Source: Arthrobacter sp. zg-Y1110
GTDB taxonomy: Bacteria; Actinomycetota; Actinomycetes; Actinomycetales; Micrococcaceae
Length of the DNA stretch: 64,000 bases
Assembly (NCBI RefSeq): GCF_025244865.1
Contig: NZ_CP104272.1
Coordinates: forward strand, 744,001-808,000
Direction of reading: 5' to 3'
Part shown: in pieces, positions 32,019 to 40,309 of the stretch
How the letters are laid out: each line of letters begins with the position of its first letter
How positions within the stretch are numbered: the stretch's first letter is position 1
Notes under the pieces: model-generated
What the model was told of the DNA's origin: nothing
Seen by the model: only the letters and a program-made list of their open reading frames with translations
The model's database searches: none
Position numbers and translations under genes: made by a program

Positions 32019-33164
32019 ATGCCGAACACGCTTCCGCCGGATACCGTCGCCGTCCTGGGCGGCGGAGTGCTGGGACTTTCCACTGCGGTGCAGCTGCTGC
32101 GCGGCGGCGCGGACGTGCTGCTGGTGACGGAAGCGGAAGTGGGCAGCGGAGCCTCCGGGCGCTCACTGTCCTGGCTGAACGCCGGCGGGAGTTACGGCGA
32201 AGATTACTACCGGCTGCGGATGGCGGGTATCGACCGGTACCGGACCCTGCTGGCGCAGAATCCCGGCATCGACTGGCTTGCCTTCGACGGCGGCCTGTAC
32301 TGGGACGATGACCCGTTCGTTGTCGTTGAGCGGCACAACGAACAGACCCGGCAGGGCTACGAGGCCCGGATGCTGGAACGCGATGACGTTCCAGGCATGG
32401 TGCCCGGCGTGGACCCGGGGGTGCTGCCCCACCGGGTGCTGGTCAACCCGGGTGAAGGCTGGGTGTCGCTGCCGCACCTGGTCCGGTACCTGGCCGAGGA
32501 GTTCACGATGCGCGGCGGCACGATGATCGAACACACCGGAATGTGCACTCTTACCCGCGGCGCCGGGTCCGACGGCGGCATCAGGGCACGCGGGATCCGC
32601 ACCGCCGGCGGGGAAGAATACGCGGCCGACGCCGTCGTCGTCGCCTGCGGAGCCGGCACGCCCGCAGTGCTGGCCGAGGCCGGCGTCCACCTGCCCGATG
32701 CCTCCGACCCGGCCATGCTGGTGATCAGCGAACCGGTGGACCACGGACTGCGGGCCGTGCTGAACACGCCGCGGATTTCGCTTCGCCCGCACCCCGGTGG
32801 GCGGCTCGCGATGGATTCCACCTGGTACCTGGACCGCGTGCAGCGCCGGGAGGACGGCAGCTGGAGCGTGGATTCCGAGGTGCCGGCCGAGTTGGCGGCG
32901 GAGGCGAGCCGGGTGCTGGCCGGGCATCCGGAGGTGGTGCCGCAGAGCCGGCAGCCGGGGTTGAAACCGGTGCCGGGGGACGGTGAACCGGTGCTCGGCG
33001 AGCTTGCCGCGCTGTCCGGCTGCTGGACCGCCTTCACGCACTCGGGGGCCACACTGGGCCTGATCGCAGGGGAGTTGGTGGCCGCGGAAATCCGCACCGG
33101 CCGCCGGCATCCGCTGCTGGAACCGTTCCGGCCCGAGCGGTTCAGTTTCGGCTGGGACTCCTAA
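32019..33164 (+). CDS. FAD-dependent oxidoreductase (DAO family)
   Basis: 381 residues. The FAD-binding motif is VAVLGGGVLGLSTAVQLLRG (11-30), followed by GSGASGRSLSWLNAG where DAO enzymes hold the flavin. The C-terminal end WTAFTHSGATLGLIAGELVA closes the FAD site. It is of the glycine/D-amino-acid oxidase or sarcosine-oxidase type. The substrate is not evident. Its divergent neighbour is a nucleoside hydrolase; a shared role is only suggested by the spacing. Confidence 0.85.
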   Translation: MPNTLPPDTVAVLGGGVLGLSTAVQLLRGGADVLLVTEAEVGSGASGRSLSWLNAGGSYGEDYYRLRMAGIDRYRTLLAQNPGIDWLAFDGGLYWDDDPFVVVERHNEQTRQGYEARMLERDDVPGMVPGVDPGVLPHRVLVNPGEGWVSLPHLVRYLAEEFTMRGGTMIEHTGMCTLTRGAGSDGGIRARGIRTAGGEEYAADAVVVACGAGTPAVLAEAGVHLPDASDPAMLVISEPVDHGLRAVLNTPRISLRPHPGGRLAMDSTWYLDRVQRREDGSWSVDSEVPAELAAEASRVLAGHPEVVPQSRQPGLKPVPGDGEPVLGELAALSGCWTAFTHSGATLGLIAGELVAAEIRTGRRHPLLEPFRPERFSFGWDS

Positions 33165-33192
33165 GCCGGAAGGTTACTAAGCCGGCCGGTTC

Positions 33193-34380
33193 CTAGGCCG
33201 GGCGCGGCGCGGCCAGCACCGGAGCGAAGGCCAGCTCCGCGGCGCCGACCAGCAGCAGTTCCGAACGCAGCGCCGCCCGGCGCAGCTGTACCCGCCGGCC
33301 CAGGCCCGCGACCGCCTCGGCGGCAACGGCGTCGGTCAGCCGCTGGGGATTGGAAGCGAACAGGGTGCCGAGGAAACCGCCCAGGACAATCGTGTCCGGG
33401 TTGAAGATGTTCACGAAGTTCGTCAGCGCCACTGCCAGCTGATCCAGCTGCCGGTCCGCCTCGGCGCGCACTGCTGCGGTCTGCTGTTCGGCCATCGCCG
33501 CGTCCAGTGTGTCCTGGTCCGCGCGGTCCAGGCCCAGCACCTCCAGCAGGCCGGCCAGGTTCACTTCCGTTTCCAGGCAGCCGCGGCGGCCGCAGTGGCA
33601 CCGCTCGCCGTCGCTGCGGACCAGCGTGTGCCCGAGCTCGCCCGCGTAGCCGTCCGCCCCTCGCAGCGGCCTGCCGGCGACGATGATCCCGCCGCCGATC
33701 CCGCTCGCGCTGCCGTTGAGGTACACGGCATTGTCGGTGTCGACGGCGGCACCGAAGAGACTCTCGGCCACCGAACCCAGGGTGGCGTCGTTGCCGGCGA
33801 AGACCGGCAGGTCCAGCGCCTCGGCCAGGGGAGCGGCCAGCGGCTCGTTCCGCCAACCCAGGTGCGGTGCCAGCAGCACCTGGCCGTCGGAGGTGCGGGT
33901 GAGCCCGGGAACGGCCACGCCGACCCCGGCAATCCGGTCCATTCCGGCCAGGTCCGGAGCCATCCCGGCCAGCACGGCGCGGGTGATGCTTACCGTCTCG
34001 GCCACGCTCGGCCGCGAAACTGTGTCGTGGCGGACCCGGCGGTGCACCCGCCCGCCCAGCCCCACCAGGCCGACGGTCACGGCGTCGACGTCGGGATGGA
34101 CCACTATGGCGGCCACCCGCTCGTTGGGGTGGACCAGCGGGCTGGGCCGGCCGACCCGTCCAGCGGGCGGATCGGTCTCGTAAGCCAGCCCCATGCCGGC
34201 CAGTTCGCCGACCAGGGCGCCGATGGTGGAGCGGTTGAAGCCGGTAAGCCGGGTCAGGTCCGCGCGGGAGAGCTGCCCGTTCCGGTGCAGCAGGGTCAGG
34301 ATGCGGGAGAGGTTGGTGGACCGCAGGTTATCGGTGCCGCGGCCTGCCGGTGCAGGGGCGCTGATAATGCCGCTTTCCAC
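33193..34380 (-). CDS. xylR: ROK-family transcriptional repressor (XylR type)
   Basis: 395 residues. The N-terminal winged helix-turn-helix is at about 20-70 (LSRADLTRLTGFNRSTIGAL), and the ROK sugar-kinase-like domain follows, with GVGVAVPGL, GYAGELGHTLV and the zinc motif CHCGRRGCLE. The catalytic Asp of active kinases is replaced in this group by its ligand role. I chose GTG 34380 because it has AGAGG upstream; an in-frame ATG at 34410 is directly against GGAGG. It is divergent from xylA and most likely senses xylose. The very long frame upstream is antisense to xylA. Confidence 0.87.
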   Translation of the reverse strand: MESGIISAPAPAGRGTDNLRSTNLSRILTLLHRNGQLSRADLTRLTGFNRSTIGALVGELAGMGLAYETDPPAGRVGRPSPLVHPNERVAAIVVHPDVDAVTVGLVGLGGRVHRRVRHDTVSRPSVAETVSITRAVLAGMAPDLAGMDRIAGVGVAVPGLTRTSDGQVLLAPHLGWRNEPLAAPLAEALDLPVFAGNDATLGSVAESLFGAAVDTDNAVYLNGSASGIGGGIIVAGRPLRGADGYAGELGHTLVRSDGERCHCGRRGCLETEVNLAGLLEVLGLDRADQDTLDAAMAEQQTAAVRAEADRQLDQLAVALTNFVNIFNPDTIVLGGFLGTLFASNPQRLTDAVAAEAVAGLGRRVQLRRAALRSELLLVGAAELAFAPVLAAPRPA

Positions 34381-34515
34381 GTCTTGGTTTCCTCTCCGGT
34401 TACTGGTCATCCTCCAGCCTACCTGTCGTCGCCGCGGTTTGGTTGGGGTCGGCAACAAAGTGCCTCCGAGAGGTCCCACCGCGTGAGGGACGGAAGCTTT
34501 TTCGTCCGGGAACCA

Positions 34516-34559
34516 TTGACACGGGAGAGCCACCCGAATATGTTGTTGCTTCCAACTAA
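34516..34559 (+). promoter_or_regulatory. xylA promoter with overlapping XylR-type operator
   Basis: TTGACA (34516-34521), 17 bases, then TATGTT (34539-34544) form a near-consensus housekeeping promoter. From 34542 to 34559 the minus strand reads TTAGTTGGAAGCAACAAC, like the TTAGTT...AACAAA half-sites of ROK XylR boxes. It covers the -10 and start point, so the ROK protein would block transcription. Confidence 0.7.
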
Positions 34560-34578
34560 TACTTGATCTGGAGCTATC

Positions 34579-35766
34579 GTGACAATGACGCCATCGCCTT
34601 CCGACCGCTTTACCTTCGGCCTCTGGACCATCGGCTGGACCGGAACCGACCCCTTCGGCACACCGACGCGGGCCGCATTGGATCCCATCAAGGGCATGCA
34701 TAAGCTCGCTGAACTGGGCGCCTACGGGGTGACCTTCCACGACAATGACCTGGTTCCCTTCGACGCCACGGCGCAGGAGCGGGACATCATCATCAAGAAC
34801 TTCACCAATGCCCTGGCCGAAACCGGCCTCAAGGCACCCATGGTGACCACCAACCTGTTCACGCACCCGGTGTTCAAGGACGGCGGCTTCACCTCCAATG
34901 ACCGCTCCGTCCGCCGCTTCGCACTGCGCAAGGTGCTGCGGAACATCGACCTCGCGGCGGAGCTCGGCGCGGAAACCTTCGTGATGTGGGGCGGCCGCGA
35001 AGGCAGCGAATACGACGGTTCCAAGGACTTCTCCGCAGCCTTTGACCGCATGCGTGAAGGCATCGACACAGCTGCCGGCTACATCAAGGAAAAGGGCTAC
35101 GGGCTGCGCATCGCCATCGAGCCCAAGCCCAACGAACCGCGCGGCGACATCTTCCTGCCGACCATCGGCCACGGCCTGGCATTCATTGCCCAGCTCGAGC
35201 ACGGCGACATTGTCGGACTGAACCCGGAGACCGGGCACGAGCAGATGGCCGGGCTGAACTTCACCCACGGCATCGCCCAGGCCCTGTGGTCCGGCAAGCT
35301 GTTCCACATTGACCTCAACGGCCAGAAGTCCATCAAGTTCGACCAGGACCTCGTCTTCGGACACGGCGACCTCACCAGCGCCTTCTTCACCGTGGACCTG
35401 CTGGAGAACGGTTTCCCCAACGGCGGACCGCGCTACGAAGGTCCGCGCCACTTCGACTACAAACCGTCCCGCACCGAGGGCTACGAGGGTGTCTGGGAAT
35501 CCGCCAAGGCCAACATGGACATGTACCTGCTGCTCAAGGAACGTGCCCTGGCCTTCCGCGCTGATCCCGAGGTGCAGGAAGCCATGCAGTACGCCGGCAT
35601 CACCGAGCTGGCACAGCCCACGCTGGCTGCCGGTGAATCCGTCACGGACCTGCTTTCCGACGCCGCGTCCTTCGAGGACTTCAACGCCGACGCCGCCGCG
35701 GACCGCGACTTCGGGTTCGTGAAGCTGAACCAGCTTGCGCTGGAACACCTGATGGGTGCCCGCTAG
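34579..35766 (+). CDS. xylA: Xylose isomerase
   Basis: 395 residues, beginning at GTG 34579 after GGAG. It is the actinobacterial short type (class I). [15 protein letters not shown], the catalytic-His region [26 protein letters not shown], the metal Glu in [25 protein letters not shown], and [20 protein letters not shown] with the second metal group are all present. It turns D-xylose into D-xylulose in the cytoplasm. It is the first gene of the xylose operon and is followed by a kinase and a mutarotase. Confidence 0.96.
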   Translation: MTMTPSPSDRFTFGLWTIGWTGTDPFGTPTRAALDPIKGMHKLAELGAYGVTFHDNDLVPFDATAQERDIIIKNFTNALAETGLKAPMVTTNLFTHPVFKDGGFTSNDRSVRRFALRKVLRNIDLAAELGAETFVMWGGREGSEYDGSKDFSAAFDRMREGIDTAAGYIKEKGYGLRIAIEPKPNEPRGDIFLPTIGHGLAFIAQLEHGDIVGLNPETGHEQMAGLNFTHGIAQALWSGKLFHIDLNGQKSIKFDQDLVFGHGDLTSAFFTVDLLENGFPNGGPRYEGPRHFDYKPSRTEGYEGVWESAKANMDMYLLLKERALAFRADPEVQEAMQYAGITELAQPTLAAGESVTDLLSDAASFEDFNADAAADRDFGFVKLNQLALEHLMGAR

Positions 35767-35802
35767 GCTACCTGCGCACGACGCGCAAACCATCACCGAA
35801 TC

Positions 35803-35839
35803 GTGCTGCCGCCGGGCCCTGGGGGACCGGCGGCAGCAC
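35803..35839 (+). terminator. Perfect hairpin between xylA and xylB
   Basis: GTGCTGCCGCCGG and CCGGCGGCAGCAC form a 13-base stem with an 11-base loop. Because both genes run the same way, this may reduce read-through so that xylA is expressed more than xylB, or protect the xylA mRNA end. Confidence 0.75.
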
Positions 35840-35856
35840 CCGTTGAAAGGCTCGAC

Positions 35857-37278
35857 ATGCCACTCGTTGCCGGAGTCGACAGCTCCACCCAGTCCTGCAA
35901 GGTAGTCATCCGCGATGCCCAGACCGGCGCGCTGCTGCGCGAAGGCACGGCCCGCCACCCGGCTGGTACCGAGGTGGACCCGGAAGCGTGGTGGGCGGCG
36001 TTCCGAGAGGCAGCTGCGGCTGCCGGGGGACTGGACGACGTCGCCGCTGTCTCGGTAGGCGGGCAGCAGCACGGCATGGTCTGCCTGGACGAAACCGGTG
36101 CCGTGGTCCGCCCGGCCCTGCTCTGGAACGATGTCCGCTCCGCCGCCGCCGCGGACAAGCTCATTGCCGACGCCGGACCCGACGGCGCCCGGTACTGGGC
36201 CGACACCACGGGCTCCGTGCCGGTGGCCTCGTTCACTGCGACGAAACTGCGCTGGCTGGCCGAAAACGAGCCGGAAAACGCTGCCCGCACCGCCGCCGTT
36301 TGTCTGCCGCACGACTGGCTGAGCTGGCGCCTGGCCGGTTACGGGCCGGGCAGCGGCGCGGAAGGGCTGGCCGCCCTGACCACCGACCGGTCCGACGCCT
36401 CCGGCACCGGCTACTGGTCCCCGTCCACCGGCGAGTACCTCCCCGAAATCCTGGAGCAGACCCTCGGCCACGTGCCGCAGCTGCCCCGCGTCCTGGGCCC
36501 GCTCGAAGCGGGCGCCCGCACCCCCGCCGGCGCGCTGATCGGACCCGGCGCCGGTGACAACGCCGCTGCCGGACTGGGTGTCGCGGCCGGGGTGGGGGAC
36601 GTGGTGGTCTCCATCGGCACCTCAGGCACCGTGTTCGCCGTCGCCGACAATCCGACGTCGGACGCCACCGGACTTGTGGCCGGCTTTGCCGATGCCACCG
36701 GCCACTTCCTCCCGCTGACCGCCACCCTGAACGCCTCCCGCGTCCTGGACGCCACCGCTGCCATGCTCGGGGTGGAACTGAACGAACTGACGCGGCTGGC
36801 CCTCTCCGCTCCGGCCGGTGCCGACGGCCTGATGATGGTGCCCTACTTCGAAGGGGAACGCACCCCCAACCGGCCGGACGCCACCGGGTCCCTGCACGGC
36901 ATGACGCTGCGGAACTTCACTCCCGCCAATCTGGCCCGGTCCGCCGTCGAGGCCGTGGCCTGCTCCCTCGCGGACGGCTTCGCGGCGCTGAAGAACACGG
37001 GAGTGTCCGCGCAGCGCGTGATCCTGGTGGGCGGAGCTGCCCGGTCCGAGGCGATCCAGCAGGTCATCGCCGCTGTCTTCGAGCTTCCCGTCACCGTCCC
37101 GCGGCCGGGGGAGTACGTGGCCGACGGCGCCGCCCGGCAGGCCGCAGCCATCCTCACGGGCGCGTGGCCCGCGTGGAACGACGGCGCGTCCGTGGTGGTC
37201 ACGGCCGATCCCACGCCTGGGGTGCTGCAGCGTTACCGGCAGGCGGCGGGAAGCCCTGCGCTGCCGGCTGCCGGATAG
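35857..37278 (+). CDS. xylB: Xylulokinase
   Basis: 473 residues from ATG 35857, following GAAAGG. FGGY-kinase N-terminal [15 protein letters not shown] (phosphate-binding), [11 protein letters not shown] and catalytic Asp region, and the C-terminal ATP site with [23 protein letters not shown] and [14 protein letters not shown]. It makes xylulose 5-phosphate from xylulose and ATP, completing the step after xylA. Longer starts would overlap the hairpin. Confidence 0.94.
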   Translation: MPLVAGVDSSTQSCKVVIRDAQTGALLREGTARHPAGTEVDPEAWWAAFREAAAAAGGLDDVAAVSVGGQQHGMVCLDETGAVVRPALLWNDVRSAAAADKLIADAGPDGARYWADTTGSVPVASFTATKLRWLAENEPENAARTAAVCLPHDWLSWRLAGYGPGSGAEGLAALTTDRSDASGTGYWSPSTGEYLPEILEQTLGHVPQLPRVLGPLEAGARTPAGALIGPGAGDNAAAGLGVAAGVGDVVVSIGTSGTVFAVADNPTSDATGLVAGFADATGHFLPLTATLNASRVLDATAAMLGVELNELTRLALSAPAGADGLMMVPYFEGERTPNRPDATGSLHGMTLRNFTPANLARSAVEAVACSLADGFAALKNTGVSAQRVILVGGAARSEAIQQVIAAVFELPVTVPRPGEYVADGAARQAAAILTGAWPAWNDGASVVVTADPTPGVLQRYRQAAGSPALPAAG

Positions 37279-37288
37279 GATCGGGCCC

Positions 37289-38206
37289 ATGACTTCCTCT
37301 TTCGGCCCCAACGGCCATCCCGTTTCCCTGGCCGCCGGGGATTACCGGGCCACCATCCTGCCGGTGGGCGCCACGCTCTCCGGGCTGACCTTCAGCGGCC
37401 GGGACGTGGTGCTGCCGCTTGCGGAAGACGAAATTCCGCAGGCCTTCACCGGCAAGGTGCTGATGCCCTGGCCCAACCGGATTGTCGGCGGCCGCTACAC
37501 CTTCGACGGCACCGAGTACCAGGTGCCGGTCAACGAGCCCGAGACCGGCATGGCCCTGCACGGACTGGTTGCCTGGGATGCCTGGGACGTTGTCGAAACC
37601 TCGCCCGAGCGCGTGGTCCTGAAGCACCGGCTGATGGGACAGCCCGGCTATCCTTTCCAGCTGGAATTGCAGGCGGTCTATGCGCTTGAGGCCGAAACCG
37701 GGCTAAGTGTGGAATTGTCTGCCGCCAATGCGGGCACGTCGTCGGCACCGTACGGCGTTTCCGCCCACCCCTACCTCACTGCCGGCCGGGTGCCGGTGGA
37801 CCGCTGTGTGCTGGACGTTCCCGCCGCGCGGGTCCTCGGCGGTCCGGAGCAGTCCGGGAGCCCCCTGGACCTGAGCGAACTGCGGGACACCGAGGGAACC
37901 GTGCTCGCCTTCAACGCTCCGGAACCGATCGGCGCCCGCACTGCGGACCATGCCTTCACCGGCCTGCCCGACGGCGACTGGCAGGTAACGCTCACAGATC
38001 CGGAGACCGGCTTCGGTGCTGTCCTGTCCGCCACCGGCAAGGAGGCGCCGTGGCTGCAGGTCTATTCCGGCGAGAAGATGGACCGGCTGGGCGTGGGCGT
38101 AGAGCCAATGACCTGCCCGCCGGATGCCTTCAACTCCGGGGAGGGACTCATTGTGCTGGCGCCCGGCGAGGAGCACCGGCTGGCTTACCGGATCGCGGGG
38201 GCGTAA
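37289..38206 (+). CDS. Aldose 1-epimerase (mutarotase)
   Basis: 305 residues of the galactose-mutarotase fold. Catalytic His are in GMALHGLV and GVSAHPYLT, and the general-base Glu lies in GVEPMTCPPDAFNSGEGL. It interconverts alpha and beta anomers of an aldose. Placed 10 bases after xylB it probably acts on xylose, speeding supply of the anomer XylA uses; other aldoses remain possible. Confidence 0.9.
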   Translation: MTSSFGPNGHPVSLAAGDYRATILPVGATLSGLTFSGRDVVLPLAEDEIPQAFTGKVLMPWPNRIVGGRYTFDGTEYQVPVNEPETGMALHGLVAWDAWDVVETSPERVVLKHRLMGQPGYPFQLELQAVYALEAETGLSVELSAANAGTSSAPYGVSAHPYLTAGRVPVDRCVLDVPAARVLGGPEQSGSPLDLSELRDTEGTVLAFNAPEPIGARTADHAFTGLPDGDWQVTLTDPETGFGAVLSATGKEAPWLQVYSGEKMDRLGVGVEPMTCPPDAFNSGEGLIVLAPGEEHRLAYRIAGA

Positions 38207-38255
38207 GCGGTCGCGGCTCTGTTGTCCTGCCGGCACCCGGCCTAAGCTTCCAGGC

Positions 38256-38693
38256 ATGACCCAGGACCCAGTCCAGTCCAATCCGGACCACTACAAGGTG
38301 GTATTCGAAAACGAGCGGGTGCGTGTGCTCGAGTACCGGGATACGCCGGGGCACATCAGTAAACCGCACCGGCATCCGGACAGCGTGATGCTGACCGCCA
38401 GTCCGTTTCACCGGCGGCTGCACACGAGCGGCGGGCCTGATGGTCCGGGTGGTCCGGGACCGGGTGGCCCGACACCGGGCGGACCGGGACCGGGCGGACC
38501 GGGCGGACCGACACCCGCTCCCGGCGGCGGAATGGACGTGGAACTGCCCGCCGGTGCCGTCCGTTGGCTTCCGGCCCAGGAGCACTACGGCGAAAACACT
38601 GGAGAGACGGAAACCCACGTGTTTTTCGTGGAACTCAAAGAGCCGAACCCGTCGGGCGCGGCGCCGGGCGGGCCGGGGCCGGCCGGCCCCTGA
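38256..38693 (+). CDS. Small cupin-type protein with Gly-Pro insert
   Basis: 145 residues from ATG 38256. The first half has cupin motif 1 (HISKPHRHPDSVML) and a strand pattern; the second ends GETETHVFFVELKEP. Between them (about 63-95) is an insert made of GGP and GPGGP units, encoded by near-tandem GC repeats, and the tail is GAAPGGPGPAGP. A cupin barrel could tolerate such a loop. Two His plus acidic residues could bind a metal. Function unknown. Confidence 0.7.
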   Translation: MTQDPVQSNPDHYKVVFENERVRVLEYRDTPGHISKPHRHPDSVMLTASPFHRRLHTSGGPDGPGGPGPGGPTPGGPGPGGPGGPTPAPGGGMDVELPAGAVRWLPAQEHYGENTGETETHVFFVELKEPNPSGAAPGGPGPAGP

Positions 38694-38724
38694 CCTGCTC
38701 TTTCAGCCGCTGTAGACTTCCCGG

Positions 38725-39285
38725 ATGCTGATCCTGGAAACGCCCCGGCTGACCCTGCGCCCTTACACTTCCGAAGACGCGGACTTTGTCCTGGACCTGT
38801 ACTCCCGCATGGAGGTGCAGCGTTTTCTGGGCGCCAACCCTAAGACGATGCAGGACCGGGCCGAGGCGCTCACCCTGATCGAGGCATGGGCCCGCCGAGA
38901 CGACGGAACCTGCGGCATCTGGGCGGTGCAGGAGAAGACGGTGCAGGAGAAGACGGTGCAGGACCAGGACGCCGGGAACCTAACCGGAACCCTGCTGCTG
39001 AAGCCCATCCCGGCATCGGGCCCTGAGCGGAAGCCCTCGGGCGACATCGAGATCGGTTGGCACTTCCACCCCGACAGCTGGGGCAAGGGATACGCGTCGG
39101 AGGCTGGTGCCGCCGTCCTGCAGCACGGTTTCAAGCACGGCCTGCCGCGCGTTGTGGCCGTCACCAACCCTGCCAACACGGCATCGATGCGGGTCTGCGG
39201 GAAGATCGGGTTGCAGCACCAGAGCAGCACGGACCGGTACTACAACACCGTCTGCGAACTGTTCACCGCCGAGAACCCGAACTAA
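38725..39285 (+). CDS. GNAT-family N-acetyltransferase (RimJ/RimL type)
   Basis: 186 residues. It begins LETPRLTLRPYTSEDADFV, as in RimJ/RimL and related enzymes, and has the acetyl-CoA loop WHFHPDSWGKGYASEAG and the C-terminal NTASMRVCGKIGL. A loop near residues 72-84 contains a double VQEKT copied by two perfect 15-base DNA repeats. It acetylates an amino group; the substrate is not known. The last 4 bases overlap the convergent esterase gene. Confidence 0.87.
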   Translation: MLILETPRLTLRPYTSEDADFVLDLYSRMEVQRFLGANPKTMQDRAEALTLIEAWARRDDGTCGIWAVQEKTVQEKTVQDQDAGNLTGTLLLKPIPASGPERKPSGDIEIGWHFHPDSWGKGYASEAGAAVLQHGFKHGLPRVVAVTNPANTASMRVCGKIGLQHQSSTDRYYNTVCELFTAENPN

Positions 39286-40274
39286 CCCGCCAGCTGCTTC
39301 TGCAGGAACGCCAGCGCGGCGACGTCGTCCTCGATGGCCCCGGCCTCGTGCCCGTTGAACGGCCACACCGTCAGTTCCTTCGGACCGGCGTAGTTGTTGT
39401 ACGCGGCGTAGACCGTGGACGGGGGAGTGATGGTGTCCATCAGCGCCACCGAGAACAGTGCAGGGGCGGTTGAGCGCGGAACCAGGTTCACGGCGTCGAA
39501 ATAGGCCAGTGTCTCCATCACCGTCTCCGCCTGCCCACGCTGGACCGCAAGGTAGTCACGGATCTCGCGGTACGGATAGGAATCGGTGACGGTCACGGCC
39601 CGCGGGAGATCGGACAGGAAAGGGACGAACGCGACGACGGCGGCCACGTCCGGGCAGAGCGCCGACGCCGCGAGGGCCAGCGCCCCGCCCTGGCTCTGTC
39701 CCAGCACGGCCACCCGCGCCGGATCCACCTGCACCGACGACACCTCCGACAGGGAGCGCATCGCCTCCACCGCGCGGACCGCGTCGGTGAACAGCCGCCG
39801 GTAGTAATAGGTGTGCGGGTCGAGCACGCCGCGGGTCATCACGCCCGGGACCTGCGGTCCGGCGCTGCCGGCGGCGTCGGGCGTGGTGCCCTTGCTCCAG
39901 CCGGCTCCCTGCCCGCGGGTATCCATCTGCAGGTGCGCGAACCCGGCCGAGGCCCAGAACAGATTCTCGTGCGCATCCCCGCGTCCGCCGCCGTAACCGA
40001 CAAACTGCACGACGCCGGGCAGCGGACCGTCGCCGCCGATGCTCCGGGCCGGCAGCCGCAGCCAGGCCCGGATGGGTTCACCGCCGAAACCCGGAAACAC
40101 CACATCGTAGAGCTCCACGGTCCGCAGCCCGCTGGGGTAGGGGGTGACCTCCACCGCCAGCGGATGCTGCCGTGCCTCGTCCAGGGTGTCCGCCCAGAAC
40201 CGGTCCAGGTCCTCCGGGGCACGGGTGCTGCCTCGATAGGCGGCAAGCTGGTCGGCGGGCAGGTCGGAGTACAT
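39282..40274 (-). CDS. Acetyl xylan esterase / CE7 carbohydrate deacetylase
   Basis: 330 residues, typical of CE7. The family signature RGQGAGWSKG, nucleophile Ser194 in LGQSQGGALA, a catalytic Asp in VALMDTITPPS and the final His in FNGHEAG are all present. It removes acetyl groups from short xylo-oligosaccharides, or from cephalosporin C as a side reaction. There is no signal peptide, so it acts on imported oligomers. It is the last gene of the importer-glycosidase operon. Confidence 0.9.
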   Translation of the reverse strand: MYSDLPADQLAAYRGSTRAPEDLDRFWADTLDEARQHPLAVEVTPYPSGLRTVELYDVVFPGFGGEPIRAWLRLPARSIGGDGPLPGVVQFVGYGGGRGDAHENLFWASAGFAHLQMDTRGQGAGWSKGTTPDAAGSAGPQVPGVMTRGVLDPHTYYYRRLFTDAVRAVEAMRSLSEVSSVQVDPARVAVLGQSQGGALALAASALCPDVAAVVAFVPFLSDLPRAVTVTDSYPYREIRDYLAVQRGQAETVMETLAYFDAVNLVPRSTAPALFSVALMDTITPPSTVYAAYNNYAGPKELTVWPFNGHEAGAIEDDVAALAFLQKQLAG

Positions 40275-40309
40275 GCGGTTTTATGCTCCCGGGTTGAAGG
40301 TAAAGGTGC

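Noticed and set aside
34411..36471. A long N-terminal extension of the ROK repressor on the minus strand.
   Set aside because: It runs antisense through xylA and part of xylB. The real HTH domain begins near 34380.
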